DNA of 64,000 nucleotides, taken from assembly GCA_013368315.1 (NCBI GenBank), contig JAACJM010000039.1:248001-312000 (forward strand), in the 5' to 3' direction. The stretch is from Tetrapyrgos nigripes (taxonomy: Eukaryota > Basidiomycota > Agaricomycetes > Agaricales > Campanellaceae). Positions 37,152-49,510 of this stretch are shown in pieces (the first letter of the stretch is position 1; every line of letters starts with the position of its first letter). The notes under the pieces were generated by a model, which worked only from the letters and a program-made list of their open reading frames with translations, ran no database searches and had not been told where the DNA came from. The translations under genes were made by a program, and so were the position numbers.

Positions 37152-38476
37152 GTTCCCTGCGTTAGCGATAGCTGGCCCTTGATGGGACGATGGTTGGAGA
37201 CGGGTGAGTCTTGAGCTTCCCCGTGCGATTTAGATTGTCTCGGGTCTGATGCGGATGTTGAGTTGAGAAGGAATGTGGAAAGAAAAAAGGATTGTAATGC
37301 CACGTCTTCACGATATGTCCCTGCACTGTACTACTTTCATGCACGCAGTGTGTACGGATTGTAATTTTTACTCGGTTTATGTAAGGTCTTTACATAGTTG
37401 TTTAAGCAATAGTCGTGTCAGGTTTTCCCAGTGTTATCACCAGAAACAATATCGACAAGTAGATTTATCTATTTTTCTTGTCAGTACTATTCTTGTACAG
37501 TGATAGAATTCAATCTTCCGAAGACACATATACGTCTCTTATACATCAGACTCTGCCCTGGGAGACCTCACTTCAATTCGGAACTCTCAGGGTTTGCTGA
37601 GAATTTGGACAAATGAGTGGGGCTCTTATCTTCGTTGATTGACGGGAAGCAGCGGTTGATACGGCAAGGTTCTCTTTGCATGTCGCTTCGTCATGACACA
37701 AGGGTCTTGACAGGGTACAGGCCCGTGTCCACCCGCCCGGGACCGCTCCTCAAGAATCTCTAGACTCTAGATCGCAAGCTGTTTCATGCCGCTTTCTTTT
37801 CTCCTTTCAAATACAGTCAATCTCGGCCGGGCCTGGCAATACTTAGGCCTAGTGCTAGCCGCCTACTGATACTCATCGAACAGCTTGAGCCTTGAGACCA
37901 CGGCTTTCCACGGACGGAAGATGTTATTGATTGAGAAAGGTTTTCATATCATAATCCATTCGTCAAGTAAAAGAAAAGACTCCAAAATACAAATGTACAT
38001 ACGCGCGCACAACTCAAGCCAGGAGCAAACAAAGAGACCAGGAAAAGGAACTGGCCCCAGACAAAATGTACGTTGAAGTCTGAAGAAAAATCGTATCTAG
38101 GATGAACCGTGAACTGAGGACATGAGTACACATGAACATAAAACATTTTTCTGAATCTCACTGACTGAGAACGGAAAGGAAGCACGAACGTACGTAGATA
38201 CGTAGAATGGAGCTTTAGGGGAAATGAACTCGGGAACGAAAGACGAAAATGAAATCAGAAACACAAGATGATAAGATGTGAAGGTAGGGTAAGAGGTAAG
38301 TTATTGTTCTATGAGACCGGGAGATGGACTAGACGGACATAAAACAGAAGAAATGAAGAAAGAATTGGGAGTCCTCGTGGCGAGAAAAGGATTGGAAGAA
38401 TATAATCATAACAGTGAAGACACACTCTCCCAACCTCTCTTACTCGCTACAACGTGACAAGCAGTACGCGTTCCAC
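37152..38476. other. Long intergenic region between convergent genes
   Basis: About 1.3 kb without a supported gene between the kinase (+) and YOP1 (-). It is AT-rich in places (37360-37520) and purine-rich toward 38200-38440, consistent with UTR sequence. No RNA gene or repeat was recognised. Confidence 0.5.
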
Positions 38477-39334
38477 TTATTGTGAAGCGTCATTTGACGC
38501 CTGCTCAGCCTGCTTCACAACGGCGGAAGAGCTGATGTTGAGGAGGATGGGCTTGAGGACGGCATGGTATGTCGCTTCAGCACCCTGTAGAGCGGAGAAA
38601 AAGACACAGCGTTAGTCAGGGAAAGCAGTAGAAAGGAATCAAAACAATGACGTAAGTTGGTATGTCAAAATCACATTCACATAACCCGGTAACGCACTGA
38701 AGTTGTCGCAGGGTGGCCCCTGGGTGACAACACGGCACACGACACGAGGTAACAGTGAAAATTTTGACCGCTCAACGCGCAAAAGCGAGAGCAGAGAGGA
38801 AACGATGGTATGAAAAGAAGCAGAGAAGGAATACTCACTCGGAAGTAAGGTAGTTGGAGCCAGACGATGAAGAGAGTCTTGAAGGCAAAGTACCAAGGGA
38901 GATAGTACAAAACCACGCGAAGCATGATGCTCTCAACAAAAGTGAAGAAACCGAAAACGACCCAATATGTCAACCATTGAATGTCATCCTTGGGTGAAGG
39001 TGACTCGATAGCCTTGAAGGAGAAATAAGCGGGAAGTGCCCATCCAACAAGAGTGGAGATGGGACCAGCGAGAGGGTTGAAAAGGTGAAGAAAGATGAGG
39101 GAAGCGACGCTGCCGGCTACAGCGTAAGTTTTTGGGACCTGAGTCTGTCGCTCGAGGTTGACGAGGACGGGATATTTAGAGAGCTGCGGGTTATGACGCA
39201 TGACGCGTGTTGGAGATAAGACCGCTGAGTCGCCTTTGGAAGAGCGAGAGCGTACATACCTCCTTGTCAAGCTGTTCGTTATAGTAGAAGAATTTGTTTT
39301 GGGCTTGAGTTACTACGGGGTGTTGGCCGGACAT
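38477..39334 (-). CDS. YOP1: Yop1/DP1/REEP ER-shaping protein (TB2/DP1/HVA22 family)
   Basis: A reticulon-like hairpin protein that curves tubular ER and partners with Rab (Ypt) proteins. ATG at 39332-39334 starts MSGQHPVVTQAQNKFFYYN. Exon 2 begins LSKYPVLVNLERQTQVPKTY, with hairpin 1 in VASLIFLHLFNP and hairpin 2 in LVGWALPAYFSFKAIESP. The family signature DDIQWLTYWVVFGFFTFVES and YYLPWYFAFKTLFIVWLQLP follow. After PYFR a longer intron (about 255 bases) leads to GAEATYHAVLKPIL and a charged end, with TAA at 38477-38479. About 190 residues are predicted, normal for the family. It is divergent from OST5 with a 261-base spacer. The gene appears intact. Confidence 0.94.
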
Positions 39335-39595
39335 CTACGAGACAAAACGTCAGTGAGACACAGGCTATTTGAAGGGAAACAAGGAGGAGAGCAGGATTGA
39401 GGAAAAGAAGGAGACATACGATAAGAAGTAAGTCGTGGCAGAGGGAGGAAAAAAATGGACAGTAGCACTAGGTGCGGTTGGTGGTCAAGGAAGAAAGGTT
39501 GTCAACGGGGCGTGATGATATGCCTTTTTGTTTGGCCAGCCAAACTCTACTTACACGTATTGCGTCAGCAGTGATTCTCTCCGACAAACAACATC

Positions 39596-39946
39596 ATGGC
39601 AGACTACGAAGCCATAAAGGCGTGTATCTCATCTCATATGAGTTTTCTTCATTACTGACTCTAATATACAGACACTGCACAATTCATTACCACCCTTCCA
39701 GCCAATCATTAGCGTTGCGCTCCTTCCATACCTCGCGCTCGTGCTTCTCGCGTCTACATTTGCCCTTGCCTTTTACTTCTCAACGTGAGTCCAATCCCTC
39801 CTCCAAAGACGCCAGCTGACAGAATGGTTGCAGTCTCCCGAAAAACAACTATACCAACCAAGGAGGTGCCGGTCGCTTTCGTAGCAAGTGTTTTGGGTGG
39901 TTTTGGTGTTGTCGCGTTGTTCTGTACGGTTGGGGTGTACGTGTAG
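39596..39946 (+). CDS. OST5: Oligosaccharyltransferase subunit Ost5
   Basis: A small two-helix subunit of the ER N-glycosylation complex. Exon 1 (39596..39619) is MADYEAIK. Exon 2 (39672..39784) holds LHNSLPPFQPIISVALLPYL and the helix ALVLLASTFALAFYFS. Exon 3 carries TIPTKEVPVAFVASVLGGFG and the conserved end VVALFCTVGVYV, with TAG at 39944-39946. Intron 1 seems to use a GC donor (AAG/GCGTGT at 39620). For intron 2, the acceptor at 39821-39822 keeps frame (86 residues). The stronger-looking CAG at 39831-39833 would need one A fewer in the A5 run at 39841. I chose the in-frame option. The stop lies only 12 bases from the convergent RPA12 stop. Confidence 0.82.
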
Positions 39947-39958
39947 GAGTCGAACTGG

Positions 39959-40612
39959 CTAGTTGTTCACCCTCCATCCATGCTTACAAGACGCACACTA
40001 TATTTGGGTCATTAGAATACAGAACATTTGGGCATTTAGGCAAAATGACTTACGGTGTAGAAGATTGTTGAACCTTCGTCTGCACTTCGTAACTGAAAAA
40101 TGTCAGAGATTGTCAGAAAGAGAACAAGGACATATTGTACCTGCAATTCTTTCGAGTAGGCTTGGGAATATCCACAATTTGGACACTTTTCAGTCGCCTA
40201 CAGGAAACCCGTAACGTAAACGCCAACAATCTTTGAAACGAGAAAGCATCCGCATACCAGAGTCCCCATGTCCTGCTGGTCGTGGCGTTTAGTCTGGGTC
40301 TTCCTTTTCTGTCTCAAAGCAGACGGGAACGCGTCGGGATGTGAAGTAGTCGTTATCTCGACATTTTCATATGCTTAAGGTGGAGCTGAACACTAGATAG
40401 AAAACAAAGCAAAGTCCAGCTCACAAGACGCGGGTTCTTCGTGTCCACACTGTTCGCACAGGACAAACTCTTCGCTATCTTTAGGAAGATCTAGAAGGGT
40501 ACCACAAGTAGGACAAAAAAGCAAAGAGCCTAGAAAGAAAGGACCGAGAAATGTTGGAACACTTGGCGCAATAGAAATGCGAAGACAAACCGATCTTGTG
40601 GGCGCCAGCCAT
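39959..40612 (-). CDS. RPA12: RNA polymerase I subunit Rpa12 (A12.2), two zinc ribbons
   Basis: A small Pol I subunit for RNA cleavage and termination, related to Rpb9/TFIIS. ATG at 40610-40612 gives MAGAHKIG, spliced to SLLFCPTCGTLLDLP (first CxxC) and FVLCEQCGHEEPAS (second CxxC). After an intron comes SYENVEITTTSHPDAFPSAL and the linker QKRKTQTKRHDQQDMGTL. The C-terminal ribbon reads TEKCPNCGYSQAYSKELQ, LRSADEGSTIFYTCASCKHG, which includes the acidic hairpin residues (Asp-Glu), and ends WRVNN with TAG at 39959-39961. Five short exons keep frame, and the length of about 120 residues is as expected. The gene appears intact. It is convergent with OST5 and divergent from the next gene (342 bases). 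Confidence 0.92.
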
Positions 40613-40954
40613 TTAGACAAGGAACGGGATCAGAAGAAAAGACAAGGGAGAGAAGGGCTTGAATCAAATTTCCTTCTTTGGGACTAAAGGCCGCGTGGCA
40701 ATCTATCACCTCGCGATCGGCCGTCTGAAACAAAGAAGGAATAGCGGTTGCTATGAATGGTCTATATGGGTCTTTTTGTCTTAACTAACTTTACTGCCTG
40801 TTCCCATGGACAGCTTTGTAGGTCCATCCTCTGCCTAAAACGCTTAAGACAGACCGCCAATCTCGTTGTTCTTCATTCCCCCAGCTCCTGGAACAGCTGA
40901 GATTTGCACGCAGAGCGTGTCGACTTTTCAAAGGACCCTACTCCTCGACCAACC

Positions 40955-42639
40955 ATGCCTTCCTCGACCAACACCACCTACACGGCCATTAAGGCCGAAC
41001 GCCTCTTCCATCTCTCTTCCATCCTCAGACGAGCCAAGGAACGCCAAAACACCATCACCGTTGCCTTCCGTCGAACTCTCCAACCAAGTCACTCCGCCCG
41101 CAGACGCGCCAATCAGATTGGTCTTTCTATCAACATTACAAAGGCTGTCAACTGCCCCCAGGGAGCAGTTTCTCGGGAACTCCTTCCTGTCCTCGACTTT
41201 ACTCCCATCCCAGGTGAACCAATTCCTCGAGCTGCCTCCGAGGAACTCCGGGGAGTATATGGTCACAGTGTCACTCATGTACACCCCATTGGACACGGCC
41301 GTCCCAATGCGAAACCCAAACCCGTCATTCCGCGTATCGTCATCCCTTCCGTGTACGATGCACGTCGGCAACCTCGTCCTTCATCTGTGCCAATGGATGT
41401 CACAAACGACTTTGACATTCACGCGTTGGAACTCACTGGGCTTTCTGCTCAGCCTGTGTCTGCATCCCAGAGTCAGAGCTCGGCACTATCGTTCCCTTCA
41501 GCTGTCACAGACCCTCTCGCAGGTGCTCCGAGTGCATTACGCTATTCTACCCATCTCAATCCTCATCATGACGAACGCACCTCGACCAGATTCCCCAGAC
41601 CATCATCTATCTCTTCCACTACTGATCCCATCTTGAGTCACGTCCATGATTTCAAGATGCCCATGGATCACTTAATCAGAGATTGCGATACCATTGCCAA
41701 ACCCACTGTCTCTTATGCTACTGCTCCTGCGACTCGTCATGATTCTATTCGTGATGAACCCAGCACACGCGCCTATCGTCATAGTTATGGTGCAGCCCAG
41801 CCGTCGTCGTCAATGGTGGCCGCAACGGACTTTACAGGTACTCATAACCTGGACTCGTCATTTTACACAGCGGGCACGGGTGTAACGCGCGCTGCGCCTA
41901 GATCCGTGGACTCCGTCTATGAAACAGGAACTCGTATTCGACCTGCAAATCACCGAGAGTTGCCTAGCAACCGCAACCGCCACCGACTCTATGATAACGA
42001 CTCTAATAACGAGCGCGATAATCATCCCTTAATGGAGATGGAAGTTCCATTGTTTTCTTTCTCCGATGCTATTTGCGAAGTCGAGCGCACCCGTGACAGT
42101 GATAATGAAGAAGGGTATTGGAGTGCATCCGAGTCTATCGAGTCTGTGTCTACTGGATCGCAGTACTCTCAGCCTTCAGCAACATGCAGCAATGATGGTA
42201 CCTCGTCTTCATCTTCGTCAAGTTCGGAACCAGTGACTCCCGTGGATTTGGACTTGGATATGGACGTTTCACCGCTCAATCTCCCCTCTCCGCCCCAAGG
42301 TTTACGGGCCAAACGAAAATCAGCTGATTCAGAGCTTTTCAATGAAGATGATGGTTTTTGGTTTAGCTTTGGCGTTGATGACCTCGATGGGTATGATTGG
42401 GATGGACCTAAGCCTCCAAAGGTACGTCTATAGACCCATCTTTTACAATTAGCTTGTCAACTAATCTTCCTTGTGCACAGTACATCCGCAAACAGCTGAA
42501 CTGGTCACAGTCCAAGCATACTTCCTCATCCCGACACTCCCGTCCACGTTCGTCTCCCAGTGACAGTCTGGATGTCAAGGTCGTTGGGAGCCGCAGCGGT
42601 CAAAGCCCACTTACTTTCCCAGTCTCGCCGTTGGTATGA
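40955..42639 (+). CDS. Disordered hypothetical protein, 541 residues
   Basis: Not recognised. Two exons, 40955..42421 and 42481..42639, form one long open frame, which is strong evidence of coding. An N-terminal basic helical part (TAIKAERLFHLSSILRRAKE) is followed by a Pro/Ser/His/Arg-rich region without helices. Near residues 380-480 come acidic and Ser-rich stretches (a run of about ten Ser, then DLDLDMDVSP) and the block DDGFWFSFGVDDLDGYDWDG. The C-terminus is Ser/Arg-rich (QSKHTSSSRHSRPRSSPSDS) and may be an SR-like or phosphorylation-rich tail. A regulatory nuclear role is possible but only a guess. There is no signal peptide or membrane segment. Confidence 0.7.
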
Positions 42640-44459
42640 CCACGACCGGTAGAACGTCCGAAACTAACAATTCGAGTTCCACAAATGATCCTGGCTGGTA
42701 CGACTTAGGCTTCAGCTTAGAGGGCTCAGCTCGCCTTTTAGTATTTCATCACGACCAGCGTGTCCTAAAATAATCTACCCCCTCCCGCTCACGACTTGAC
42801 ACGACTTTCTCCTTCCTGTTTACTGTCTTGTTCATTAATTTTTTAATTTTTCTTCCTCGCGCTGTACCCGGGACATTCTTCTTGTTTGTTGTTCTTGTTG
42901 TCTCCAATCCTCATTCATTATGTACTCAACTCCAGCCTATTTACGCCTATCCTAGTACCTAGTACCTGGTTCCCGACTGCTGCAGACACTTGCACATATA
43001 CTCCTCATCTTCGTAATCCTGACTGTATCCTTTTTCCTTGCTTGCTTTCCGGGACTTTGTTGCTTCTTTTCGAAATCCAAACCTGTATCTGCTATCTGCT
43101 TGCTATGTTACTGCCGTCGTCTTTGTCGTATTAATCCAATCAATCACACTCTTTCATGATATTCATAATATCCCTGTTCTCCTTCTCGAGGTTTTGGACG
43201 TATCACTGTATCTTGTTTCATTCTAATTTGGGCGTTTGGTTCTGATGGTAAACTGCAATTGGTACTATATTCTTTATGTACTCATTGCCTCTCTGGAAGA
43301 GCGGACAACGTTCTTTTCTGTAGCTATCGTATTTATCACAGTTCATTTCTCGTTTCCTTGCAATTTCTTGTAATCCAACTCAACCAGTGCCAACGGGGCT
43401 GCCGGCCACATCGCAGAGAACTATATCCTGCTACGTAGAACGAATTACATTTCAATCTGACCATCATGATGGCCCATGTATGCTATCCTGGTTGAAATTG
43501 CCTGGTTCACAAGCTGAGTCAAACGAGGGATCATGAGCGTCAAATTTATGCTTTGGCTCCAAACGAGAAAGGGTGAGAATTGAGGATGAATTTGAAGCTT
43601 GGAGGGAAGGGAGTTGGGCCTATTGAGGGACTCTTGAGCTTGCTTCTGAGTTGAACGCGTTGACCATTGAAATATCGACGCATTATTGCTCTTGCTGCCA
43701 TGGGACGTCGCAGATTGCCAGCAGAGCAAAATGGTCAGGAGGGATCATGGATCAGTGGTTCTATTGCACGCCGGTGGGTGGATTTGAGACCGTAAAAAGG
43801 CGTCGTGCTGGATCTAGATGGTGAAAGCCGATCATTTTGCGGGGCTGTTAACCTGTATACTAGTGCTCAGCGCTCAGCGCTCCGTAATGCTGGTTGCCTC
43901 TTCGTAATCATTATGTGTGACGCAGGGAACGCAGGGTCGGAAGACTTGACTACCATCAGCTGCAGAAGGATGCGTGGACTGGCAGACTGGCTCTAAAAAT
44001 TGATGAAGAACCAATGAAGAGCTTGACATTATTAACATTATTACTGTAGCACAAAATAGGTAATTGCACCTCGCAATCGCTAACAGTCCTGTCTGACTGA
44101 TCACGGTAGCAATAATTGAGTCTTGCTCCTAAGTCCTGTTACAAGAGAAATTTTAGCAGATTGTCGGCCTGCACTGAGCCGCTGTCGCCGAGCGTCGGAC
44201 TCGAAGCGACGAGCATCGTGAACAGAACATAGGGTTAGGGTTTCAAATTGTCGTTACACCGCGACAGCAGGGGCGACAGGCCCAGCGCTCTGCACCTTGT
44301 AAGTCTTAATGGACGTGTTTGGAGAGGATGGCAGTGGCCTTGGTGCCCATAGTCGAGTCCCTTCGTGGTAGCTGAAGTCACTGGTATGAGAAAGTCTCTC
44401 GATTACTAGTAATGCCGTTGCTGAGGTGCTCGTATTCGGGCAGTAGTTCTAAAGAGGTT
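42640..44459. other. Long intergenic region
   Basis: The first several hundred bases are T/C-rich and probably the 3' UTR of the 541-residue gene. The rest holds no gene that I can support. A short GGGTTAGGG sequence at about 44231-44242 resembles two telomere units but is too short to matter. Confidence 0.5.
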
Positions 44460-45590
44460 TCGCAGGTCCAGAACTAAAGTCGTTGTTCAAACACTCTGTA
44501 AAACAAGCGACAGCTGTGGAACAAAATATCGCACTTCCCTCAGAGTCCTTTCCTCCACCTTCAAAATTGGCACCCAGCTGGTTCTGGAGCTTTACCAAAG
44601 AGCTTCAACTGGGATTCAGGCAGTATCTGAGCGTGAGGGATGGATCGATGTCGTGGTCTACATGTTGGCGTTCCGCCGAATTTCCGGCAAGGAATATGTT
44701 GCAATTCAGTGCCACTCCCTCCCACTTCTCGAAGTTCATCTCGATCTTCTAAGTTGTAGTGAGTTCATCTACCAGTCCTATGTCTGGTGAGTAATTTCTC
44801 TGTTTCAAAATCTTTAGTCTCATATCCATATGATCTCAGGCGATGGCAAGGATTCGAATTGGCTACAGTGGATCGATCCTTCGAGGTTCAAGGACGTGGA
44901 TGATAATTGCAAGCCAAAGGTCACTGATGATCCGAGATTGACTGTCGACGATTCGCCACTGACTCGGTGAGTGCTCATCTCTCCATTGGATTCGGAAGCA
45001 TCATCAAAAACCTGTCCTCAGGCTACTAGCATCACTCCCGCAGCGTTACGCAGTCGCAGTGAATGTCCTACCAGAATTCCCTGCAACAGTTGTCAGTGGC
45101 TAAACATAGTTTGCGACTACAGCATTGTCTGCAGTCAGTGCATACAGGCTGGATTGCAGCATTGTGGGCCTTCAAGTTGGTTTCTGTCCGATCAGCGCCA
45201 GTATAGTCGATGGCTCATGAAGACAAGTTGGAGCAGTGGAGAAGGTGCGTACATCCTCGGCTGAAGACAGCGATCTTTTTCAAACTTTACCTCGAACAGA
45301 AAATCATTCACAATCCAAGAGGTTTTACATGACGAGTGTCATGGCCGACGCCTCTGGTAAGTCGCCTTCATCTCTGGCATTAGCAACTGACTGAACTCTT
45401 CCGTCTCCTTTCAGAGAATTCAAGTCTGGGAACTTCAGCTTCACAATCCTATCCGACCTTCGCCACCCTTTGGCCTGGCTTCACTGCGGGAGAGTTCAAC
45501 AGTCCATTCTCTTATCACTATCAAGCTGCTCCGGATGGGACATTTATCATCGAGTTTGATGCACTTTCCGAGGAAGATCACATACAATAA
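44460..45590 (+). CDS. Possible gene with a Zn2Cys6-like cluster
   Basis: Weakly supported. After a candidate acceptor near 45018, one frame reads a cysteine array C-x2-C-x6-C-x5-C-x2-C-x7-C (CNSCQWLNIVC, then DYSIVCSQCIQAGLQHC, at about 45097-45168), matching the spacing of fungal Zn2Cys6 clusters. Upstream, a stretch with SNWLQWIDPSRFKDVDDN ends at a good donor (GTGAGT, 44969). Downstream, exons end at a donor near 45240 and resume as NSSLGTSASQSYPTFATLWPG, closing with EEDHIQ and TAA at 45588-45590. Further upstream (44580-44755) the frame WIDVVVYMLAFRRISGKEYV looks protein-like. The start and first exons are not settled, and a decayed gene is possible. Confidence 0.35.
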
Positions 45591-46638
45591 GACGATACCA
45601 CACTACATACACGTCCGACTCTGCATCTGGAATCACAATATCATTCTACTTACCATGACATATCTATCACTTTAATCATTAGACACTATACCAATAACTG
45701 TATCAATCCATTGTCTGCCTTGAACGAGTCTACCTTTCGGCATGATGCAAAGCCACAGTGTTGCAACTAGAAGATCGCCAGGACTTATCGTTGATGCATG
45801 GGGCAGTTGGCCTCCTGCAGGCTTAAGATAATTCAGCTTCGAGTCTTCGATATCGACATTAGCCTGCATTTGTAATAAAGTTTGAGGAAGATCAAGTACT
45901 CTGGACACGGCCATGATTGCTTGATGAGAGCTCGTTGAGTACCGAGTACGACTTCTTCCAACTCTGGGTGTTGAAGTTCATTGACTCGCCTTTTGCCTCA
46001 ATCGCTCGAGCAAAATAAGCGTGGTCTTCTAGGGTCTTGGCTCGTCTTGGCTCGTTAACTGCCAAGAGCCAAGATAAGGTACCGCAAGTGTTGAATCGCG
46101 ATCCCGTCAATGATCGACGCTGGCAATTTCGCGGACCCACAAAGACCCACAGGCATCCACAGCGACGGCTTCACAGAAGGACCCGTACTCTGGAAGTGTT
46201 CACGGAGAGAGGGGGGAGAGTGAGAGATTTGAGAATCTGTCACAGCGCTTGATTCAAATGTAAGCCAGTTGAACCGGGCCGTATCATGGACCGCATGCGT
46301 AGGAGTTCCCCACCTGGCACCAGCTTGCGCATCCAGTTCGTCAAGTTCTCCGGCTATTGGGCGGGAAAAATTCGGAGTGCTGTCGTTGGAACGGCTAGCC
46401 CAAAATTCAGAAGTGTGCCTGTATGACGATATTCGAGAATTGAGGAGCCTTTTTCCACACTCTACAAATCATCACGAGAACCCAAAGCACACGAGTTTAA
46501 CAGCTCAACGGATCATTGTATATCGTTAAGTTTCATACATCAATTTCAGGTTTCTTCTACTATACATCTCTTTCTACTCTGCGCACCCAAGAAAGTCCAA
46601 GAATCCCAAGAATGAAAACATGTTTTCCGGCGAAGTCC
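45591..46638. other. Intergenic region with unconvincing short open stretches
   Basis: Minus-strand open stretches at 45672-46140 look mildly protein-like but have no motif, no clear start and no convincing splice partners. I see no RNA gene. Confidence 0.4.
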
Positions 46639-47808
46639 TTACGAGTGGCGGACAGTGACAGTGGATCCGCTGACGCTGACACTGGTGAGGACACGGTTGT
46701 TTTGTTCCATGTTGATGATAGTGGCACCGGAGGGGGTGATGCTGGAGGAAGCAGTTGACTGTAGAATTTACAGAAAAATAAAAGTCAGCTCAATTCTGGT
46801 TGCAACGCAAGATGATATACGCACAGCCTGAGCACCGGTGAAGCTGAAAAGCGTTGCGTCGTCAGTATATCAGGAAATGAACAGAAACAGTGAGGCGGTA
46901 TTTACGTGACTGTGCCCCAGTTGGTGAGAGGAACGAGACCTCCGTTCTCCTCAAAGTCCTCTACGATCCACTCCGCGTTGAGACCTTGAAGAGCAGCCTG
47001 GAGCCGTGGTGTTTAGTTCACAGCTCATATGATCAATTATCACGCTTACGCTTGAGGATGGGGCGCGGACATTCTCAACAACTCGAGCACCAGTGGACAA
47101 GTTCTCCAAGGTGACGGTACCAGCGGTAGAGCTAGTTGAGTGGACGGTGATCCGTACGGTGTTACCAGCTGCCGGAACAAAGCTGGGAATGTCGATGGCA
47201 AAGTTGGGGAACCATTCGAACCAGGAGTCATAAGAAACACGGCCGTTGGTGACAGTGAAGTCGACGCCGGACTGGAGAATAGAGTTCTGGGCAGTATCAC
47301 CTAATGGGGAGCTGTAAGTACGCGCAGTCAAACAGAATCTTGACTGCACTTTCGTTTTTGGGGAGAAAAGATTGGATTATTTACCATCTATACCCACCCA
47401 CGCGCTCGCGGCTCCGTTTCCGCTGAAAAAAAAATCAGGGCACAAAACGAGGGAGAGGAGGAGAAAGCGCACCTCGGAGTAGGAACTGGGAAAATGGAAG
47501 GTAAGTAAACAAGATGTGCATGATATTAGCATAAAAGACTTGCCTACGAAAGTTCCTACGACAGTCTGGAAGGTTTGGCCAGAGGGGGGAGACTCAATGA
47601 CAGCACCGGACCAGTTGGTACTGAACTCAGTGGGGTGTGTAGTGTTACCAAGAGCGGCCTTGAGCTCGTTGTTGGAGCGAGATAGCTGCATGGTTTGACC
47701 CTGACGAGCCGCGCCGCGACGAGCCATACGCTCAGCGAGACGGGAAGGACGAGCAAAAGCTCCAGAGAAAAGCAGAGCGCTAGAGAGGACGACGGCAGAG
47801 AACTTCAT
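46639..47808 (-). CDS. Secreted glutamic peptidase, family G1 (eqolisin)
   Basis: Acid endopeptidases with a Gln/Glu catalytic pair, secreted by fungi. ATG at 47806-47808 opens the signal peptide MKFSAVVLSSALLFSGAFA. A basic propeptide (RPSRLAERMARRGAARQ) is followed by the mature start FSTNWSGAVIESPPSGQ, then TVVGTFV, ASAWVGIDGD, ILQSGVDFTV and YDSWFEWFPNFAIDI, which holds the family block around the catalytic Gln region. The catalytic Glu lies in NAEWIVEDFEENG, followed by NWGTVTFTGAQA. The end is VSVSGSTVTVRHS with TAA at 46639-46641. Five or six exons with short introns are read, and no break was seen. About 265 residues are predicted. Confidence 0.9.
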
Positions 47809-49510
47809 GGTAACAGATACAGAAGGGAGTTGGGACTTTGGGCAAAGCAGGTGCTCAAGTGGCCACTGATTCAAAGCGACTAGTGTGTTCGCATTAAATA
47901 GGTTTTCAGTGGCTGGTTTCTGGACAGATAACAAAAGCAGGGACATGCGCCTTGCAAGCTGGCAATAGAGATCTCGTGGAGATTCATGTGGAATGATCAA
48001 AGCTTCTTTTCCTATCTGTGTGAGTACTCGGTTGAGAAATGAAGGAAACTCACTAGATCGTAGTTCCGATACGGTGAGAACGCCAGCCTTTTTAAAATTG
48101 CTATCTTCACAGCTCCATGGATGTATACTACCAGAAGAACTTAGAAGGGCCTGAAGCCCCTCTAATTCCAATAACGAGTATCATTTGTCCTAAGCATAAC
48201 CGAGTGCCAAGCAAAGACGTGTCCCAAGGGCCCGGAGCCGACAAAGTTGCAAAAAGTGGAAGATAAAGTATCGTTCAACTTATCAACTAAGCTGGCAAAA
48301 AGCGGCAAATGGACCATTCTGAACCATATGCTTTGGGTAATCAGCAGACGAACACCGGAGACCTTGACGCAACCAACAAAGGAACTATAATTAGATGTGT
48401 GAGGTGTGAATACATCTTCAACACTTTGAGCAACATATTCCGCAATCGCAAGAGCATGCAAACCTCATGGCCGACATGCATCGATATACAGATCAAAAGA
48501 TAGCCTGCACATGCTGCAGTAACCGGAAAGAAAAAAATAGCAGCCACAGATGTGGCAGAATTGAGGAACCTGTCAGAATGCTTCCGGTTTCGGAAAATTT
48601 TGATGCAAAGGACCGTATGACCTTGGTGTTCTTTCACGTCAGAGGATTTGTATCCGTTCAGCATATGCAGAGATCTGGTCGTTGACTACACGAAGGAAAA
48701 GCGTCGTCGACAATCCACTAGCTCGAAGCAGAGTTACAGAGAGGACCAGTGTAGTTTGTGAAGCCGAGCTTGTAACTTCAATCTGCACCTTCCAAGCGCA
48801 TAGACGCGCGTTATTCATACGCCCTGGCATGTCATTGAGCAAGGTCAATGTCCTCTGGCCTTGTCGCCTGGGTTTGCAGCCAGCAGAAGTGAACCAGTCA
48901 CGCCTGTCAAGACATCTTCTAGACCTGGATTTGCTCCAATTTTGGTTGAAATGACATTCAAATGGCACAGAAATGCGCAAGTCTTCACAAATGTTCGTCA
49001 TCTCAGACGTATACAGAAATTATGCACAAGGAAAGGATACAGGGACACATGAAATTGATGGCTTCGGATAGTATTCACAAATTTCCTGGATTTTGAAGAT
49101 GCCGGGCTGGGATCCTGAAGGTCTTGCAACAAAACATCACCTTAAATATGAGACAGTATGGCACAGGGAAAACCTCAAGAAGGAGGTCGCGAAAGAAACC
49201 GATAAGTGTGGTCGATGTATTCAAAGAGCGCATATACAGTAGGGCCACAATAGACTGATTACAGTTGAAAGGTAAGTCGTTGCGAACGCATCGATAGGAT
49301 TCGAGTAGACTCACAGATACTACAAACCCAGAAACATGATATACAATCGGAAACCGACTCAGACCTCCCTTTATGCCCTGTCGCCAGTTCGTCCACCAAT
49401 GAAAGTGATGCCTGGCAGATTGTCCCAGTCCAATTATTATTGCTTCATGGACGACCGTGACAAACGTCTTGTTACTGATACTTGTCGGCCTCCTTTTCTA
49501 AAGCGAAACA
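47809..49510. other. Intergenic region upstream of the peptidase gene
   Basis: About 1.7 kb. The part next to 47808 is the peptidase promoter. Open stretches on both strands (for instance 48639-49001 minus) show no motif and no splice logic. The region ends at the inverted repeat. Confidence 0.45.

Noticed and set aside
39834..39850. Apparent frameshift in OST5 from an A5 run
   Set aside because: Using the upstream acceptor at 39821-39822 keeps the frame through to the conserved C-terminus, so no error need be assumed.
44228..44245. Telomere-like GGGTTAGGG
   Set aside because: Only about two units inside ordinary sequence; not an end or a meaningful interstitial array.
47809..48171. In-frame extension upstream of the G1 peptidase ATG
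   Set aside because: The ATG at 47808 begins a perfect signal peptide; the upstream frame has no ATG-led context and would bury that signal.
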